A DNA stretch of 51,235 bases from Deltaproteobacteria bacterium (GTDB lineage: Bacteria > Myxococcota_A > Polyangia > JAAYKL01): contig JAQTNF010000015.1 in assembly GCA_028713995.1 (NCBI GenBank), forward strand, positions 1-51,235, in the 5' to 3' direction. Below the pieces are notes generated by a model. The model saw nothing but the letters and a program-made list of their open reading frames with translations, was not told the DNA's origin and did no database searches. Made by a program: the position numbers and the translations under genes. Shown here piece by piece: positions 17,392 to 26,767 of this stretch (positions are counted from its first letter, which is position 1; each line of letters starts with the position of its first letter).

Positions 17392-17419
17392 TTGACACGG
17401 CGGGCGCGGGGCCTATAGC
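17392..17419 (+). promoter_or_regulatory. Sigma70-type promoter of nadA with very short or no leader
   Basis: A perfect TTGACA (17392-17397) is followed after 16 nt by TATAGC (17414-17419). The start would fall near 17425-17427, at or just before the tandem GTG-GTG-ATG-ATG codons of nadA, and no Shine-Dalgarno sequence is visible. Confidence 0.6.
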
Positions 17420-17428
17420 GCAGTGGTG

Positions 17429-18343
17429 ATGATGGAGACCGACCGTACGATCCGGGAGATAGAGAGGCTCAAGGCGGCCCGCAGGGCGGTCATCCTGGCG
17501 CACAACTACCAGGAAAGCGACGTGCAGGATGTGGCCGACTTCGTGGGCGACTCGCTCGAGCTGTCGCAGAAGGCCGCGGCCACGCCGGCCGAGGTGATCG
17601 TCTTTTGCGGCGTGCACTTCATGGCCGAGACGGCGTTCCTCCTTTCGCCTGAGAAGACCGTGCTCCTGCCGCGCGCCGCGGCCGGCTGCCCCATGGCCGA
17701 CATGATCACCCCGGACGGGCTTGCGGCCATGCGCGACGCCCATCCCGGCGCGGCCGTGGTGTGCTACGTGAACAGCTCCGCCGCGGTCAAGGCCCTGTCC
17801 GACATCTGCTGCACCTCGGCCAATGCCGAGCGCGTCGTGCGGAGCATCCCCGAGGACAGAGAGATCGTGTTCGTGCCGGACAAGTATCTCGGCCGCCACG
17901 TGGAGCGCCGCACGGGCCGCTCAATGGTCCTGTGGCCCGGGTTCTGTCCCATCCACGCCCGGCTCGAGGCCCTGGACGTGCGGCGCGCGAGGAGCGCCCA
18001 TCCCGGGGCCGAGGTGTGGGCCCATCCGGAGTGTCGCCCCGAGGTCTCGGACGCGGCCGACTTCGTGTTGTCCACGGGCGGCATGGTGCGCCGCGCCCGC
18101 GAGACGAAGAGCGCCACGGTCGTCGTCGCGACCGAGGTCGGGATGCTCCACAGGCTGCGTGCGGAGCGGCCGGACGTGACGTTCGTGGCCGCGAGCGAGG
18201 CCGCGCTGTGCACCAACATGAAGATGACGGGCCTCCGCGACGTGCTCGCGGCGCTTGAGACCATGCGGGGCGCGATCACCGTGCCGGACGAGGTGCGCGA
18301 GCCGGCCGCGAGGGCCGTGGCTCGCATGCTGGAGGTCGGATGA
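17429..18343 (+). CDS. nadA: Quinolinate synthase
   Basis: NadA condenses iminoaspartate with dihydroxyacetone phosphate to quinolinate in NAD synthesis, using a [4Fe-4S] cluster. The 304-residue protein has the three cluster cysteines with family spacing: C87 (AGCPMAD), C173 (GFCPIH) and C261 (LCTNMK). Other NadA motifs are AHNYQ, VFCGVHFMAE, YVNSSAAVKALSD and TEVGMLHRL. The usual C-P-N-M-K is C-T-N-M-K here. Start choice among GTG 17423, GTG 17426, ATG 17429 and ATG 17432 is uncertain; the promoter position favours a leaderless start here. It is coupled by a 4-nt ATGA overlap to the ThiF-like gene. No nadB or nadC is adjacent. Confidence 0.93.
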   Translation: MMETDRTIREIERLKAARRAVILAHNYQESDVQDVADFVGDSLELSQKAAATPAEVIVFCGVHFMAETAFLLSPEKTVLLPRAAAGCPMADMITPDGLAAMRDAHPGAAVVCYVNSSAAVKALSDICCTSANAERVVRSIPEDREIVFVPDKYLGRHVERRTGRSMVLWPGFCPIHARLEALDVRRARSAHPGAEVWAHPECRPEVSDAADFVLSTGGMVRRARETKSATVVVATEVGMLHRLRAERPDVTFVAASEAALCTNMKMTGLRDVLAALETMRGAITVPDEVREPAARAVARMLEVG

Positions 18344-19080
18344 GCGGGGGCGAGGCGGAGAGCAGGTATCAAAGACAGATCCTGGTGGAGGGCATCGGCG
18401 AGGAAGGGCAGCGCCGCATCCGGGCCGCGCGTGTGGCGGTGGTGGGCCTGGGAGCGCTCGGGTGCGTGGTCGCGGACCAGATGTCGCGGGCGGGCGTGGG
18501 CGCCATCCGCCTCATCGATCCCGACATTCCGGAGATCTCGAACCTGCAGCGGCAGGTGCTCATCGACGAGGAGGACGTGCGGCAGGGTCGGCCCAAGGCC
18601 CTCGCCGCGGCCGCCCGGATCGGCCGGGCCAACTCCGAGGTCTCCGTGGAGGCCCACGTGACGAGGCTCTTGCCGCACAACGCCCTGGCCCTGCTCGGCG
18701 GGGTCGATCTGGTGCTCGACGGCACGGACAACTTCGAGGCGCGCTACCTCGTCAACGAGACCTGCGTGCGGCTCAAGATCCCGTGGGTCTTCGGCGGGGT
18801 GCTCGGCGCGTCGGGCATGTCCATGGCGGTGGTCCCGGGCGGCCCCTGCCTGCGCTGCGCGCTCGGCCCCGCGCCGCAGGCGGGCACCGTGCCGACCACG
18901 GCGCAGGTCGGCGTGCTCGCGTCCATCGTGGGCATGATCGGCTCCGTGGAGGTGGCGCGCGGCCTCAAGATCCTCGTCGGCCGCAAGCTGGAGCCGAGGC
19001 TCGTGGTCTTCGATCTCTGGAGCGAGTCGTTCCGTACGATTTCCATCAGGAAGGTCGAGGGCTGCCCGGTCTGCGGCTGA
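18340..19080 (+). CDS. ThiF/MoeB/HesA-family adenylyltransferase lacking the catalytic Cys
   Basis: The 246-residue E1-like protein has the nucleotide-binding VGLGALG (35-41), IDPDIPEISNLQRQ, DGTDNFEARYLVN and a Cys4 zinc site (C170, C173, C242, C245). Family members adenylate the C-terminal Gly-Gly of small sulfur carriers such as ThiS or MoaD. In ThiF a Cys (C184 in E. coli) then forms the acyl-persulfide; the aligned position here is Thr (T187 in PTTAQVGVL). The protein may therefore only activate its partner, as MoeB does. No ThiS- or MoaD-like gene is in the window. The start ATG overlaps the nadA stop by 4 nt, so the two are translationally coupled. Confidence 0.85.
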   Translation: MSGGEAESRYQRQILVEGIGEEGQRRIRAARVAVVGLGALGCVVADQMSRAGVGAIRLIDPDIPEISNLQRQVLIDEEDVRQGRPKALAAAARIGRANSEVSVEAHVTRLLPHNALALLGGVDLVLDGTDNFEARYLVNETCVRLKIPWVFGGVLGASGMSMAVVPGGPCLRCALGPAPQAGTVPTTAQVGVLASIVGMIGSVEVARGLKILVGRKLEPRLVVFDLWSESFRTISIRKVEGCPVCG

Positions 19081-19087
19081 GGCGCGC

Positions 19088-20089
19088 CTACTTGCGCTTC
19101 TTGCGGCGGACCGCGGTGGTCTTTGTGGATTCGGCGCCCCCGGCGGGCTCGACCGCGCCCGGTCCGAGCGCCATGGCGGCCACCGGATCGGCCTTGGCCT
19201 TCCTGTAGAGGATGACCGAGAAGACGAGCGACAAAAGGAGCGTGGAAAGGCCGATGATCTGCGACGTGGAGATGGCGCCGACCCCGCCGCGCTGGGTGTC
19301 GCCGCGCAGGAACTCCATGAGGAAGCGGGTCAGCCCGTAGTACGCCGTGAAGAAGAGGAACGCCTGCCCGCGGAACTTGGTGCGCGACTTGACGAGCATG
19401 ACGAGGCCGAACGCGATCCAGCCGTTCGCGATCTCCATGATCTGCGTGGGGTACACGGGCAGGGAGGCGGCGTCCGTGATCTTCACGAGGCCCAGGTTGA
19501 CGTGCTGGTGGAACGCGGGCGAGCCCGTGAAGGACTGGGCCATGCACATGCCGCCGTCCTTCATGCGCTCGGCCAGATCCGCGAACTTCACGTTCCAGTT
19601 GGGGAACGTGATGGCGATCGCCTTGAGCCAGGCCGGGGCGTCCGCGGGGATGGGCTTGCCGTAGTCGCAGCCGTACAGGAGGCAGCCGACGCGCGTGATG
19701 CCGAGGCCCGTGGCGAGCGTGGGGACGACCACGTCGGCCCACGGAAGCAGCCGGATGCGCTGGCGCCACAGGTAGATCCACGAGCCCACGAACCCGCCCA
19801 GGAAGCCGCCGTACGCCACGAGGCCGCCCCTGCGCACGTTGACGATGTCGATGAGATCGGCGCCCTCGAACTCCTTCAGGTTGGCGACGACGTAGAGGAC
19901 GCGCGCGCCGATCATGGCCGCGATCGCGGTCCACATGAAGCAGCTGCCCATCTTCTCGACGGGCAGGCCGTCCTTCTTGCCGAGCCACATCACGATGTAC
20001 CAGCCCACCACGAGCGACAGGCCGAGCATGACGCCGTAGGAGTAGATGGGCATGTTGATTCCCGGAATCGTGAACATGATGGGATGCAT
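19088..20089 (-). CDS. lgt: Prolipoprotein diacylglyceryl transferase
   Basis: Lgt moves diacylglycerol from phosphatidylglycerol to the lipobox Cys of prolipoproteins in the inner membrane, the first step of lipoprotein maturation. The 333-residue polytopic protein has the family start FTIPGINMPIYSYGVMLGL, the GGLVAYGGFLGG segment, the signature region ITRVGCLLYGCDYGKP (a variant of the G-R-x-G-N-F-x-N-x-E type) and the late YGLTRFLMEFLRGD. The C-terminus ends in a basic RRKKRK tail. The many predicted lipoproteins here depend on it. It lies 56 nt downstream of the DsbA-like lipoprotein gene and is convergent with the ThiF-like gene. Confidence 0.92.
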   Translation of the reverse strand: MHPIMFTIPGINMPIYSYGVMLGLSLVVGWYIVMWLGKKDGLPVEKMGSCFMWTAIAAMIGARVLYVVANLKEFEGADLIDIVNVRRGGLVAYGGFLGGFVGSWIYLWRQRIRLLPWADVVVPTLATGLGITRVGCLLYGCDYGKPIPADAPAWLKAIAITFPNWNVKFADLAERMKDGGMCMAQSFTGSPAFHQHVNLGLVKITDAASLPVYPTQIMEIANGWIAFGLVMLVKSRTKFRGQAFLFFTAYYGLTRFLMEFLRGDTQRGGVGAISTSQIIGLSTLLLSLVFSVILYRKAKADPVAAMALGPGAVEPAGGAESTKTTAVRRKKRK

Positions 20090-20145
20090 GGCCCAAAACC
20101 CTAGCGAGCGTGAGGCGCGGGGTCAAGGTGCGATTCCGCGAGGCC

Positions 20146-20781
20146 TCACTTGTCGGCCAGGAGCTCCACGTTGCCGGCGACGTCGGACGCGTCGCCCTCG
20201 ACCGGCACGCCGCACAGGATCGCGCCGGGCGTGCCCTCGAGGTCGAGCTTTCTGCCGAGGGCCACGTCCCTGTCGACCACGGCGGCGGTGGCGTCGTCCG
20301 TGAGGTCGGCGTCGAAGCGTTGCAGGTCGAGGCCCGCGAGCTGCGCGTAGCCGCGTATCTTCTCGTCGGTGAGCTCGGCGCCGGGCTTGAGGAGGTGCCA
20401 GAAGAGACGCTCGAACGCGTCGTTGCCCTGGCGCGCCGCGGCCGCCGCAGCGATGGCCGCCGCGCGGGCCCGGTTGTGGATGGAGAGCGGGAAGTGGCGC
20501 CAGGTGACGCGCACCTTTCCGGACTTGCCTTCGGCCGCGAGCCGATCGAGGAGCGCGCCGAGGGCGAGCATCAGGTCGCGCGTGAAGGGGCACTGAAAAT
20601 CGCCGAAGACCGTGAGCTCGACCGGCCCGCGCTCGGCCCCGAGGAACGGCGCGCCCTCGTCGTCGAAGACGATGCCCTCGCCCGCGGCGCAGCGCTCCAC
20701 CGGATACTCGTTGCATGCCGTCGCGAGGCAGGGCGCGACGGCGAGCGCAAGGACGGTCAGTCGACGCATACCTCCACGCAT
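20146..20781 (-). CDS. DsbA-family thioredoxin-fold lipoprotein with a single active-site Cys
   Basis: The 211-residue protein has a lipoprotein signal (lipobox ATAC) and a DsbA/DSBA-like domain: LTVFGDFQCPFT for the active site, a helical insert, and EGTPGAILCG with the cis-proline loop. The usual C-x-x-C is C-P-F-T, so the resolving Cys is missing. It cannot run a normal dithiol cycle and may act as a reductase or isomerase with glutathione-like partners, or be structural. Two starts are possible: the ATG at 20781 has GGAG at 5 nt and is preferred over the ATG at 20769. It overlaps the upstream small lipoprotein gene by 25 nt and precedes lgt. Confidence 0.82.
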   Translation of the reverse strand: MRGGMRRLTVLALAVAPCLATACNEYPVERCAAGEGIVFDDEGAPFLGAERGPVELTVFGDFQCPFTRDLMLALGALLDRLAAEGKSGKVRVTWRHFPLSIHNRARAAAIAAAAAARQGNDAFERLFWHLLKPGAELTDEKIRGYAQLAGLDLQRFDADLTDDATAAVVDRDVALGRKLDLEGTPGAILCGVPVEGDASDVAGNVELLADK

Positions 20782-20993
20782 CCCAGCTCCACCTCGACGC
20801 TCTCGACCTCGATCCCTCCCCGCTCGACGTCCGCGGCCGGGCCGTTCGCGGCCAGGTCGGCCGGATCCTCCACATCCCGCGCCGCGAGAACGCCCGCGGC
20901 CTGGATATTGGCAGCCGGGGACGGGCCCGGACCGCCGCACGCCTGCAACAGGGCGAGGGCGGTCGCGATCGGGATCAATCTCGCGAGGAACAT
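20757..20993 (-). CDS. Small lipoprotein, function unknown
   Basis: The 78-residue protein has a convincing lipoprotein signal peptide (LALLQACGG, Cys19) followed by an Ala/Pro-rich stretch and an acidic tail with two Cys (LGCVEVCVD). I do not recognise a family. It overlaps the start of the DsbA-like lipoprotein gene and leads a probable operon with it and lgt. No clear Shine-Dalgarno is seen before the ATG at 20993. Confidence 0.6.
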   Translation of the reverse strand: MFLARLIPIATALALLQACGGPGPSPAANIQAAGVLAARDVEDPADLAANGPAADVERGGIEVESVEVELGCVEVCVD

Positions 20994-21058
20994 GAGGAGA
21001 GTGTGGGTTGCGCAAGGAGACGTGTCAACTCGTCACCGACCGAAGGAAAGGCAGGAGG

Positions 21059-21736
21059 CTAGCGGCAGAAGTCCCCGCCCGCGGCGTTGCACCTGGACAA
21101 CCCGTGTCCCGGCACCTTGGACTTGTCGTAGCACGCGCCATTCCTGCAATCGTCGCGCGTGTAGTAGCTCTTCGTGCGCTCGGGAGTGACGAAGCCCACG
21201 CGGTTCGCCGGCATGCGGACGTCGCGCATGGTGAGGTCGACCCGATGCGATTGGTCGCCGCTCCCCGCGGAATCGTCGGCGGTCATGGCCAAGGCGTTCC
21301 TCTTGGCCTTCATGGTCCGGATGAGGCTCGCCTTCTCCTTGTCGGAGATGCGCCCCGGAGTCGACACGAGCACCGCCATGTCGTCCGTGGGTGCGGAGCG
21401 CGCCTGGGCGAGCTTCTTCTTCGCCAGCTGCACGGCCTCCCGCTGGGCGGTGTCGGTGGGGCCGGCCGCGGGCTTGTAGTAGTCGTTGTTCTGCGCTGCG
21501 GCCTTGGCCTTGGCCCAGTGGTTGTGCACGGCCATTTCGCGCTTGTCGGGGCGAGAGAGCGTCTGCGCGACGTACTCGTGCATGACGGGCGCGGGCGCCG
21601 CCGCCGCCGCCACGCCGGTGCCGCCGGGCATGATCCTGGCTTCGGGCGCGGACGCGTCCTTCACCTTGCCCGCGGTGTTCGCGGCGCATCCCATGGCCAG
21701 AGCCGCCACGGCTCCCAGAAAAAGAATCTTTCTCAT
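21059..21736 (-). CDS. Lipoprotein, function unknown
   Basis: The 225-residue protein has a lipoprotein signal (ALAMGC, Cys17). The mature part has an Ala/Pro-rich spacer, a long basic, probably helical middle (NHWAKAKAAAQNN, LAKKKLAQARSAP) and a small C-terminal module with four Cys (DDCRNGACYDKS, LSRCNAAGGDFCR) that may form two disulfides. No family is recognised. The start is well supported by GGAGG six nt before the ATG. It is transcribed toward the small lipoprotein/DsbA-like/lgt group. Confidence 0.72.
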   Translation of the reverse strand: MRKILFLGAVAALAMGCAANTAGKVKDASAPEARIMPGGTGVAAAAAPAPVMHEYVAQTLSRPDKREMAVHNHWAKAKAAAQNNDYYKPAAGPTDTAQREAVQLAKKKLAQARSAPTDDMAVLVSTPGRISDKEKASLIRTMKAKRNALAMTADDSAGSGDQSHRVDLTMRDVRMPANRVGFVTPERTKSYYTRDDCRNGACYDKSKVPGHGLSRCNAAGGDFCR

Positions 21737-22088
21737 GACGTTCCTCCCTTTCTCTTAGTTGCGGGGTCGGCCCGCGGCCCACCCCGGGCAGTTGTGCGTC
21801 CGCGTGCTTGCGCGCGGCCATGCCGAGGTTTTGCAAGCTTCCTGCCATTGCTCCGCCCCGGCTCAGGCGCCGATCCGACAGGGCCAACGCCGCGTTCGCA
21901 ATGGCGAATTCCGCCATGTGGCAACCGTCGGGAGGTGGGGCGTGCCGTCCCCTGTCGCGCCCGCCGACACACGATTTGCGGGGTGCGTGATCCCCAAAGC
22001 AGAGGAATGAGCGGTTGACGCGGGGCGCATCGCGGCGCGGCAATCAGGGCATCAACGACGTCACCGAGGCTCGAAACCGGGGGGGCGA
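21737..22088. other. Gene-free stretch upstream of the disrupted response regulator
   Basis: No plausible coding frame is seen on either strand: the open frames here are Arg/Pro-rich shadows. It contains a 17-bp dyad (ATGGCG-AATTC-CGCCAT, 21901-21917) that could be an operator, and a TTGACG hexamer at 22014-22019 without a good -10 box. It likely holds the divergent promoters of the lipoprotein gene and the broken receiver gene. Confidence 0.4.
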
Positions 22089-22200
22089 ATGAGCGCGATG
22101 AGCCGGGACCTGCGAGGGGAAGCGCCGATCCGCGTGCTCCTCGTGGACGATGATATCCGTGAGTTTTCGGCAGGCATGTCGCGCCTCGCAAAAGTCGACA
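22089..22200 (+). pseudogene. Response-regulator gene cut off after its first residues
   Basis: After a purine-rich GGGGGG ribosome-binding site, the ATG at 22089 begins a protein with APIRVLLVDDDI, the first strand and acidic pocket of a CheY-like receiver domain. Similarity fades after 23 to 34 residues, and the frame then runs into the IS66 transposase remnant on the opposite strand. Neither the phospho-acceptor Asp strand nor an output domain is found downstream before glmS. The reading as an insertion-disrupted gene is inference. A very short standalone fragment that was never a full gene is the alternative. Confidence 0.5.
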
Positions 22201-22209
22201 CGAACGCGG

Positions 22210-22710
22210 TCAGTCGTGGGTTGCGGCGATCGCGTCGAGCTCGGCGAGGGCGAGGTGATAGTTCCAGGGCAACCAGTCCTCGGGGGCTTCCTCGACATCG
22301 GCTAAGTGGCGCAGCATCGCGACGAGGGAGTCGAACGGATTGATGTCGTTGAGCTCGCAGGTTTCGAGCTCATACGCGATCGCCGCGAGCGGCGCGATGC
22401 CCATCACGCGCACCAGAACGGACGGCGGGTGCACGTACAGTTTTCCGCGCTCGCATTCGGGACAGCGGTCGCCGGCTTTCAGAGATTCGAGCGCGACCTT
22501 TACTTTCTTCGCGCCGGTGTAGTCCTCCGAGCCGTGGCGGCCGTGGCCTTTGCGCTTCTTCTTCTCGGCGACTTCTTTCTCGTCCGCGTCGCCGGTCTCT
22601 CGAGGTGCGTCGCCGTTTTCGTCCGTTGCTTCCGCGAGACCGTCGCCCACGACGTTACTCGTCTTCTCCGTGCGCGCCACGAACAGCAAGCGCCGCAGCT
22701 TTTGAATCGA
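22210..22710 (-). pseudogene. tnpC: IS66 transposase TnpC remnant with internal deletion
   Basis: The frame keeps the IS66 N-terminal part (KLRRLLFVARTEKTSNVVGD, then the zinc-binding GHGRHGSEDYTGAK and CPECERGKLY with PPSVLVRVMG). It then jumps directly from IAYELE to the C-terminal domain (TCELNDINPF, LPWNYHLAL). The whole DDE catalytic core, roughly a kilobase in intact members, is missing without loss of frame. Upstream of KLRRLLF the frame no longer resembles a transposase, so the 5' end is also damaged. It cannot encode an active transposase. Confidence 0.75.
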
Positions 22711-22806
22711 CGCGCTTCTCGCAAAAACGCCGCAACCACGCCGGGAAGATCGACACCGCCGCCCGCATGACGGAGCCTGAGCCGCGCCCCGCCGTCGATC
22801 ATGATT

Positions 22807-22849
22807 CGTAAAGCCTCGCCCTGCCACGTAGGCACGCCGAGGCTTTACG
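22807..22849. repeat. Perfect 12-bp inverted repeat (IS-end-like)
   Basis: CGTAAAGCCTCG (22807-22818) and CGAGGCTTTACG (22838-22849) flank a 19-nt spacer. A related GTAAGCCCTCGCC starts at 22857. The pattern fits two IS66 ends meeting head to head. Confidence 0.6.
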
Positions 22850-22935
22850 GACGAACGTAAGCCCTCGCCTCGCCCCGTCTTGCAGTAGCCGACCGCTCTG
22901 ACCGACGATTGCGCCTCCAAGGACGGAGGTCTGCA

Positions 22936-23292
22936 ATGCGCGTGACGGTCGATCAGTTTCGGAAAGAAGCAATGAAGCGGAAGCGCGGGAAGCGGCGCGG
23001 GCCGAGCGAGTACCCGGACGAGATGAGGGCGTTCGCCGTGGCGTTCGTCCGCAAGGCCATCGACGGCGGCGGGACCAAGGCCGGTGCGGCGCGCGATCTC
23101 GGCGTGTCCGCGGCGACGCTCGACAAGTGGCTCGCCGATGGCGACACCGAGACGGACCCCGCGTTCCGCGAGATCGTCGTGGATCCGGAGGCGGCAAAGG
23201 GCGGCGGGTTGGTCCTCGTAACGCCGGGCGGCGTACGCATCGAAGGGCTCGGCGTGGAGACCGCGGCCGAGCTGCTCGGCAGGCTGCGATGA
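22936..23292 (+). CDS. tnpA: IS66 accessory protein TnpA (helix-turn-helix)
   Basis: The 118-residue protein has a basic N-terminus (KRKRGKRRGPS), a helix-turn-helix of the transposase-8/IS66 Orf1 type (GTKAGAARDLGVSAATLDKWL) and the usual IS66 TnpA tail (VTPGGVRIEGLGVETAAELL). It would bind the ends of the element. The ATG at 22936 follows GGAGG at 6 nt. Its stop overlaps the tnpB start in ATGA, the normal IS66 arrangement. The gene itself looks intact, but its element is not. Confidence 0.82.
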   Translation: MRVTVDQFRKEAMKRKRGKRRGPSEYPDEMRAFAVAFVRKAIDGGGTKAGAARDLGVSAATLDKWLADGDTETDPAFREIVVDPEAAKGGGLVLVTPGGVRIEGLGVETAAELLGRLR

Positions 23293-23610
23293 TCGGGTGG
23301 ACCAGGGCGGTGCGCGTGTTCGCCTACGCCACCCGCGTGGACATGCGCAAGTCGTACGAGGGGCTGCACGCCATCGTGCGCAACACGCTCGGGCAGGAGG
23401 TGACGCGGGGCGACCTGTTCCTGTTCGTCAATCGCCGACGCAACCGGGCCAAGGTGCTGTACTTCGATGGGACGGGCCTTTGCATCCTGATGAAGCGGCT
23501 CGAGCGCGGGCAGTTCGCGGCGCCGTCGGCGGGCCGAGAGGGTTTCACTCTGCGTAGGTGTCGAAGAGCTCCTGCTGCTCCGGCGGCGGGCAGGAGAAAG
23601 ACGCGTGATA
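23289..23610 (+). pseudogene. tnpB: IS66 accessory protein TnpB, frameshifted at its 3' end
   Basis: The typical IS66 Orf2 sequence is clear for about 87 residues: VDMRKSYEGLHAIV, LGQEVTRGDLFLFVNRRR, AKVLYFDGTGLCILMKRLE and GREGFTL. The expected continuation (V-E-E-L-L-L-L) appears in the +1 frame from 23560, so an indel lies near 23550-23560. The zero frame stays open by chance into glmS up to 24113. No tnpC follows, and the glmS promoter region starts almost immediately. Confidence 0.75.
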
Positions 23611-23636
23611 CCCGCCAGGAACCGACGGCCGTTTCC

Positions 23637-23665
23637 TTCGACGCCGTCCGCTTTTCGGCTATGAT
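23637..23665 (+). promoter_or_regulatory. Candidate glmS promoter at the edge of the IS scar
   Basis: TATGAT (23660-23665, five of six matches) has TTCGAC 17 nt upstream (weak -35). It lies about 30 nt before the glmS start. glmS may thus be driven by sequence at or next to the IS66 remnant. Confidence 0.35.
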
Positions 23666-23697
23666 CCGCGGCGCGGGGGGTGCGAGGAGCGTTCGTC

Positions 23698-25527
<1,830 letters not shown>

Positions 25528-25603
25528 GCCGGACGGCCCAGCCGCACGCGCTTTGTGACGGCGGCCCGAGAATTTGGTAGCCTTGAGGTGGAGGAACACG
25601 GAT

Positions 25604-26710
25604 ATGGAAGCGACCCTTCGGACAATCGCGTGTGTCGGACTTGCGGCGGGAGCAGCGCTGGCCGCGTGCGAGGATCCGGCCCAGGACTACACGGACACAG
25701 GCACGGGCCTCGGCTCCGACGCGGACTCGGATTCCGACGCGGACTCGGATTCCGACTCGGATTCGGATTCCGACGCGGATTCGGATTCCGACGCGGATTC
25801 GGACGGCGACACCGATACGGAGACCGGGCCCATCGAGCAGGACTGTTCGGGTTGTCAAGCCGTGGGGAACACGCTCGACAACCTGGCGTGTGCCATCGAC
25901 CTGTGCGACCCGAACGTCCTCTTGAGTGAGGAGTATACGTCGCCCACCAAGGCCATCACCCAGGGCACGTACGCGGCGGTCGAGCGCTTCGGCCTGGCCA
26001 CGAACGACCTCGCGCCCAAGCTGAACGGGTCTTACGCCCTCATGGCGAGCGGCCCGGCCACCGGCACGAACCACTCAATGTCCATGTCCGGCGGTCAGCA
26101 GACGGACAAGTTCTCCAAGGACAAGAACCGCCCCACTTTCGACGTGATGGAGTGGAGGCTGCACCTCAAGGCACCGGCCGGGGCCCACGGATTTCAGATC
26201 GTGTACGTGTTCTTCTCGGAGGAATACGACGAGTACGTGGGGTCGCAGTACAACGACAAGTTCTACATCTTCATCGAGGCCCCGAGCACCAACGGCGGCA
26301 AGCGCACGGTCACCAACTTCACGCAATGCCGCAATCCGGCCAAGTACAAGGACTTCGTGTGCGACGCGGGCACCATGGACTACTGTGAGGACGGCAAGTC
26401 TTATTGCTACGTCGCCATCAACACCGCGCTGTCCGAGTGCTGCTGGTACAACGGGTGCAAGAAAGGCAAGTGGACCACGAACATCGCCGGGACCGGCTTC
26501 TCATGTGCCGCCAACATGGGGGCGGACAACGGAGGCAAGGGCTCGTCCACGGGCTGGCTCAAGACCGAGTGGAGCGTCGAGCCGGGCGAGGAGTTCGACG
26601 TCATCTTCCACATTCACGACACGTCGGATGGGATCCTGGATTCCGAGGTGATTCTCGACTCTTTCCAGTTCCTCGGCAAGGCCGATCCGGGCACCACGCC
26701 CGTCGAGTGA
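25604..26710 (+). CDS. Choice-of-anchor L domain lipoprotein with a Ser-Asp linker
   Basis: The 368-residue protein has a lipoprotein signal (ALAAC, Cys22) and an acidic DS-rich linker (about residues 36-70). It then has a choice-of-anchor L domain recognised by FQIVYVFFSEEYDEYVGS and YNDKFYIFIEAP, and by the end DTSDGILDSEVILDSFQF. The domain occurs in secreted, surface-attached proteins with varied anchors and its ligand is generally unknown. Several Cys pairs (CEDGKSYC, SECCWYNGC) suggest an oxidised extracellular fold. GGAGG nine nt before the ATG at 25604 fixes the start. It stands between glmS and the metallo-beta-lactamase gene. Confidence 0.85.
   Translation: MEATLRTIACVGLAAGAALAACEDPAQDYTDTGTGLGSDADSDSDADSDSDSDSDSDADSDSDADSDGDTDTETGPIEQDCSGCQAVGNTLDNLACAIDLCDPNVLLSEEYTSPTKAITQGTYAAVERFGLATNDLAPKLNGSYALMASGPATGTNHSMSMSGGQQTDKFSKDKNRPTFDVMEWRLHLKAPAGAHGFQIVYVFFSEEYDEYVGSQYNDKFYIFIEAPSTNGGKRTVTNFTQCRNPAKYKDFVCDAGTMDYCEDGKSYCYVAINTALSECCWYNGCKKGKWTTNIAGTGFSCAANMGADNGGKGSSTGWLKTEWSVEPGEEFDVIFHIHDTSDGILDSEVILDSFQFLGKADPGTTPVE
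25715..25815 (+). repeat. Ser-Asp linker-coding repeat
   Basis: Alternating GAC/GAT with TCG/TCC/GCG codons encode DSDSD-type sequence within the choice-of-anchor L lipoprotein. Codon choice (TCC, TCG) differs from the ACG/ACC-dominated repeat of the other linker protein near 13.4 kb, so the two are not copies of one another. Confidence 0.75.
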
Positions 26711-26767
26711 CGCGCCCTCCCTCGTTTTCCACGCAACCTTCAGGGTCGAGCGGCCGATAGAGAGGGC

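Larger units (their letters stand above)
22157..23650. mobile_element. IS66-family insertion scar (tnpC remnant inverted relative to tnpA-tnpB)
   Basis: Three IS66-type genes are present but scrambled. An internally deleted transposase (tnpC) lies on the minus strand, and tnpA and a frameshifted tnpB lie on the plus strand, with no tnpC after them. Between the two halves are several copies of a terminal-repeat-like sequence: GTAAAGCCTCGCC at 22808, its inverse ending at 22849, and GTAAGCCCTCGCC at 22857. IS66 ends typically start GTAAGC. The outer boundaries are approximate and no target duplication was found. Confidence 0.65.
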
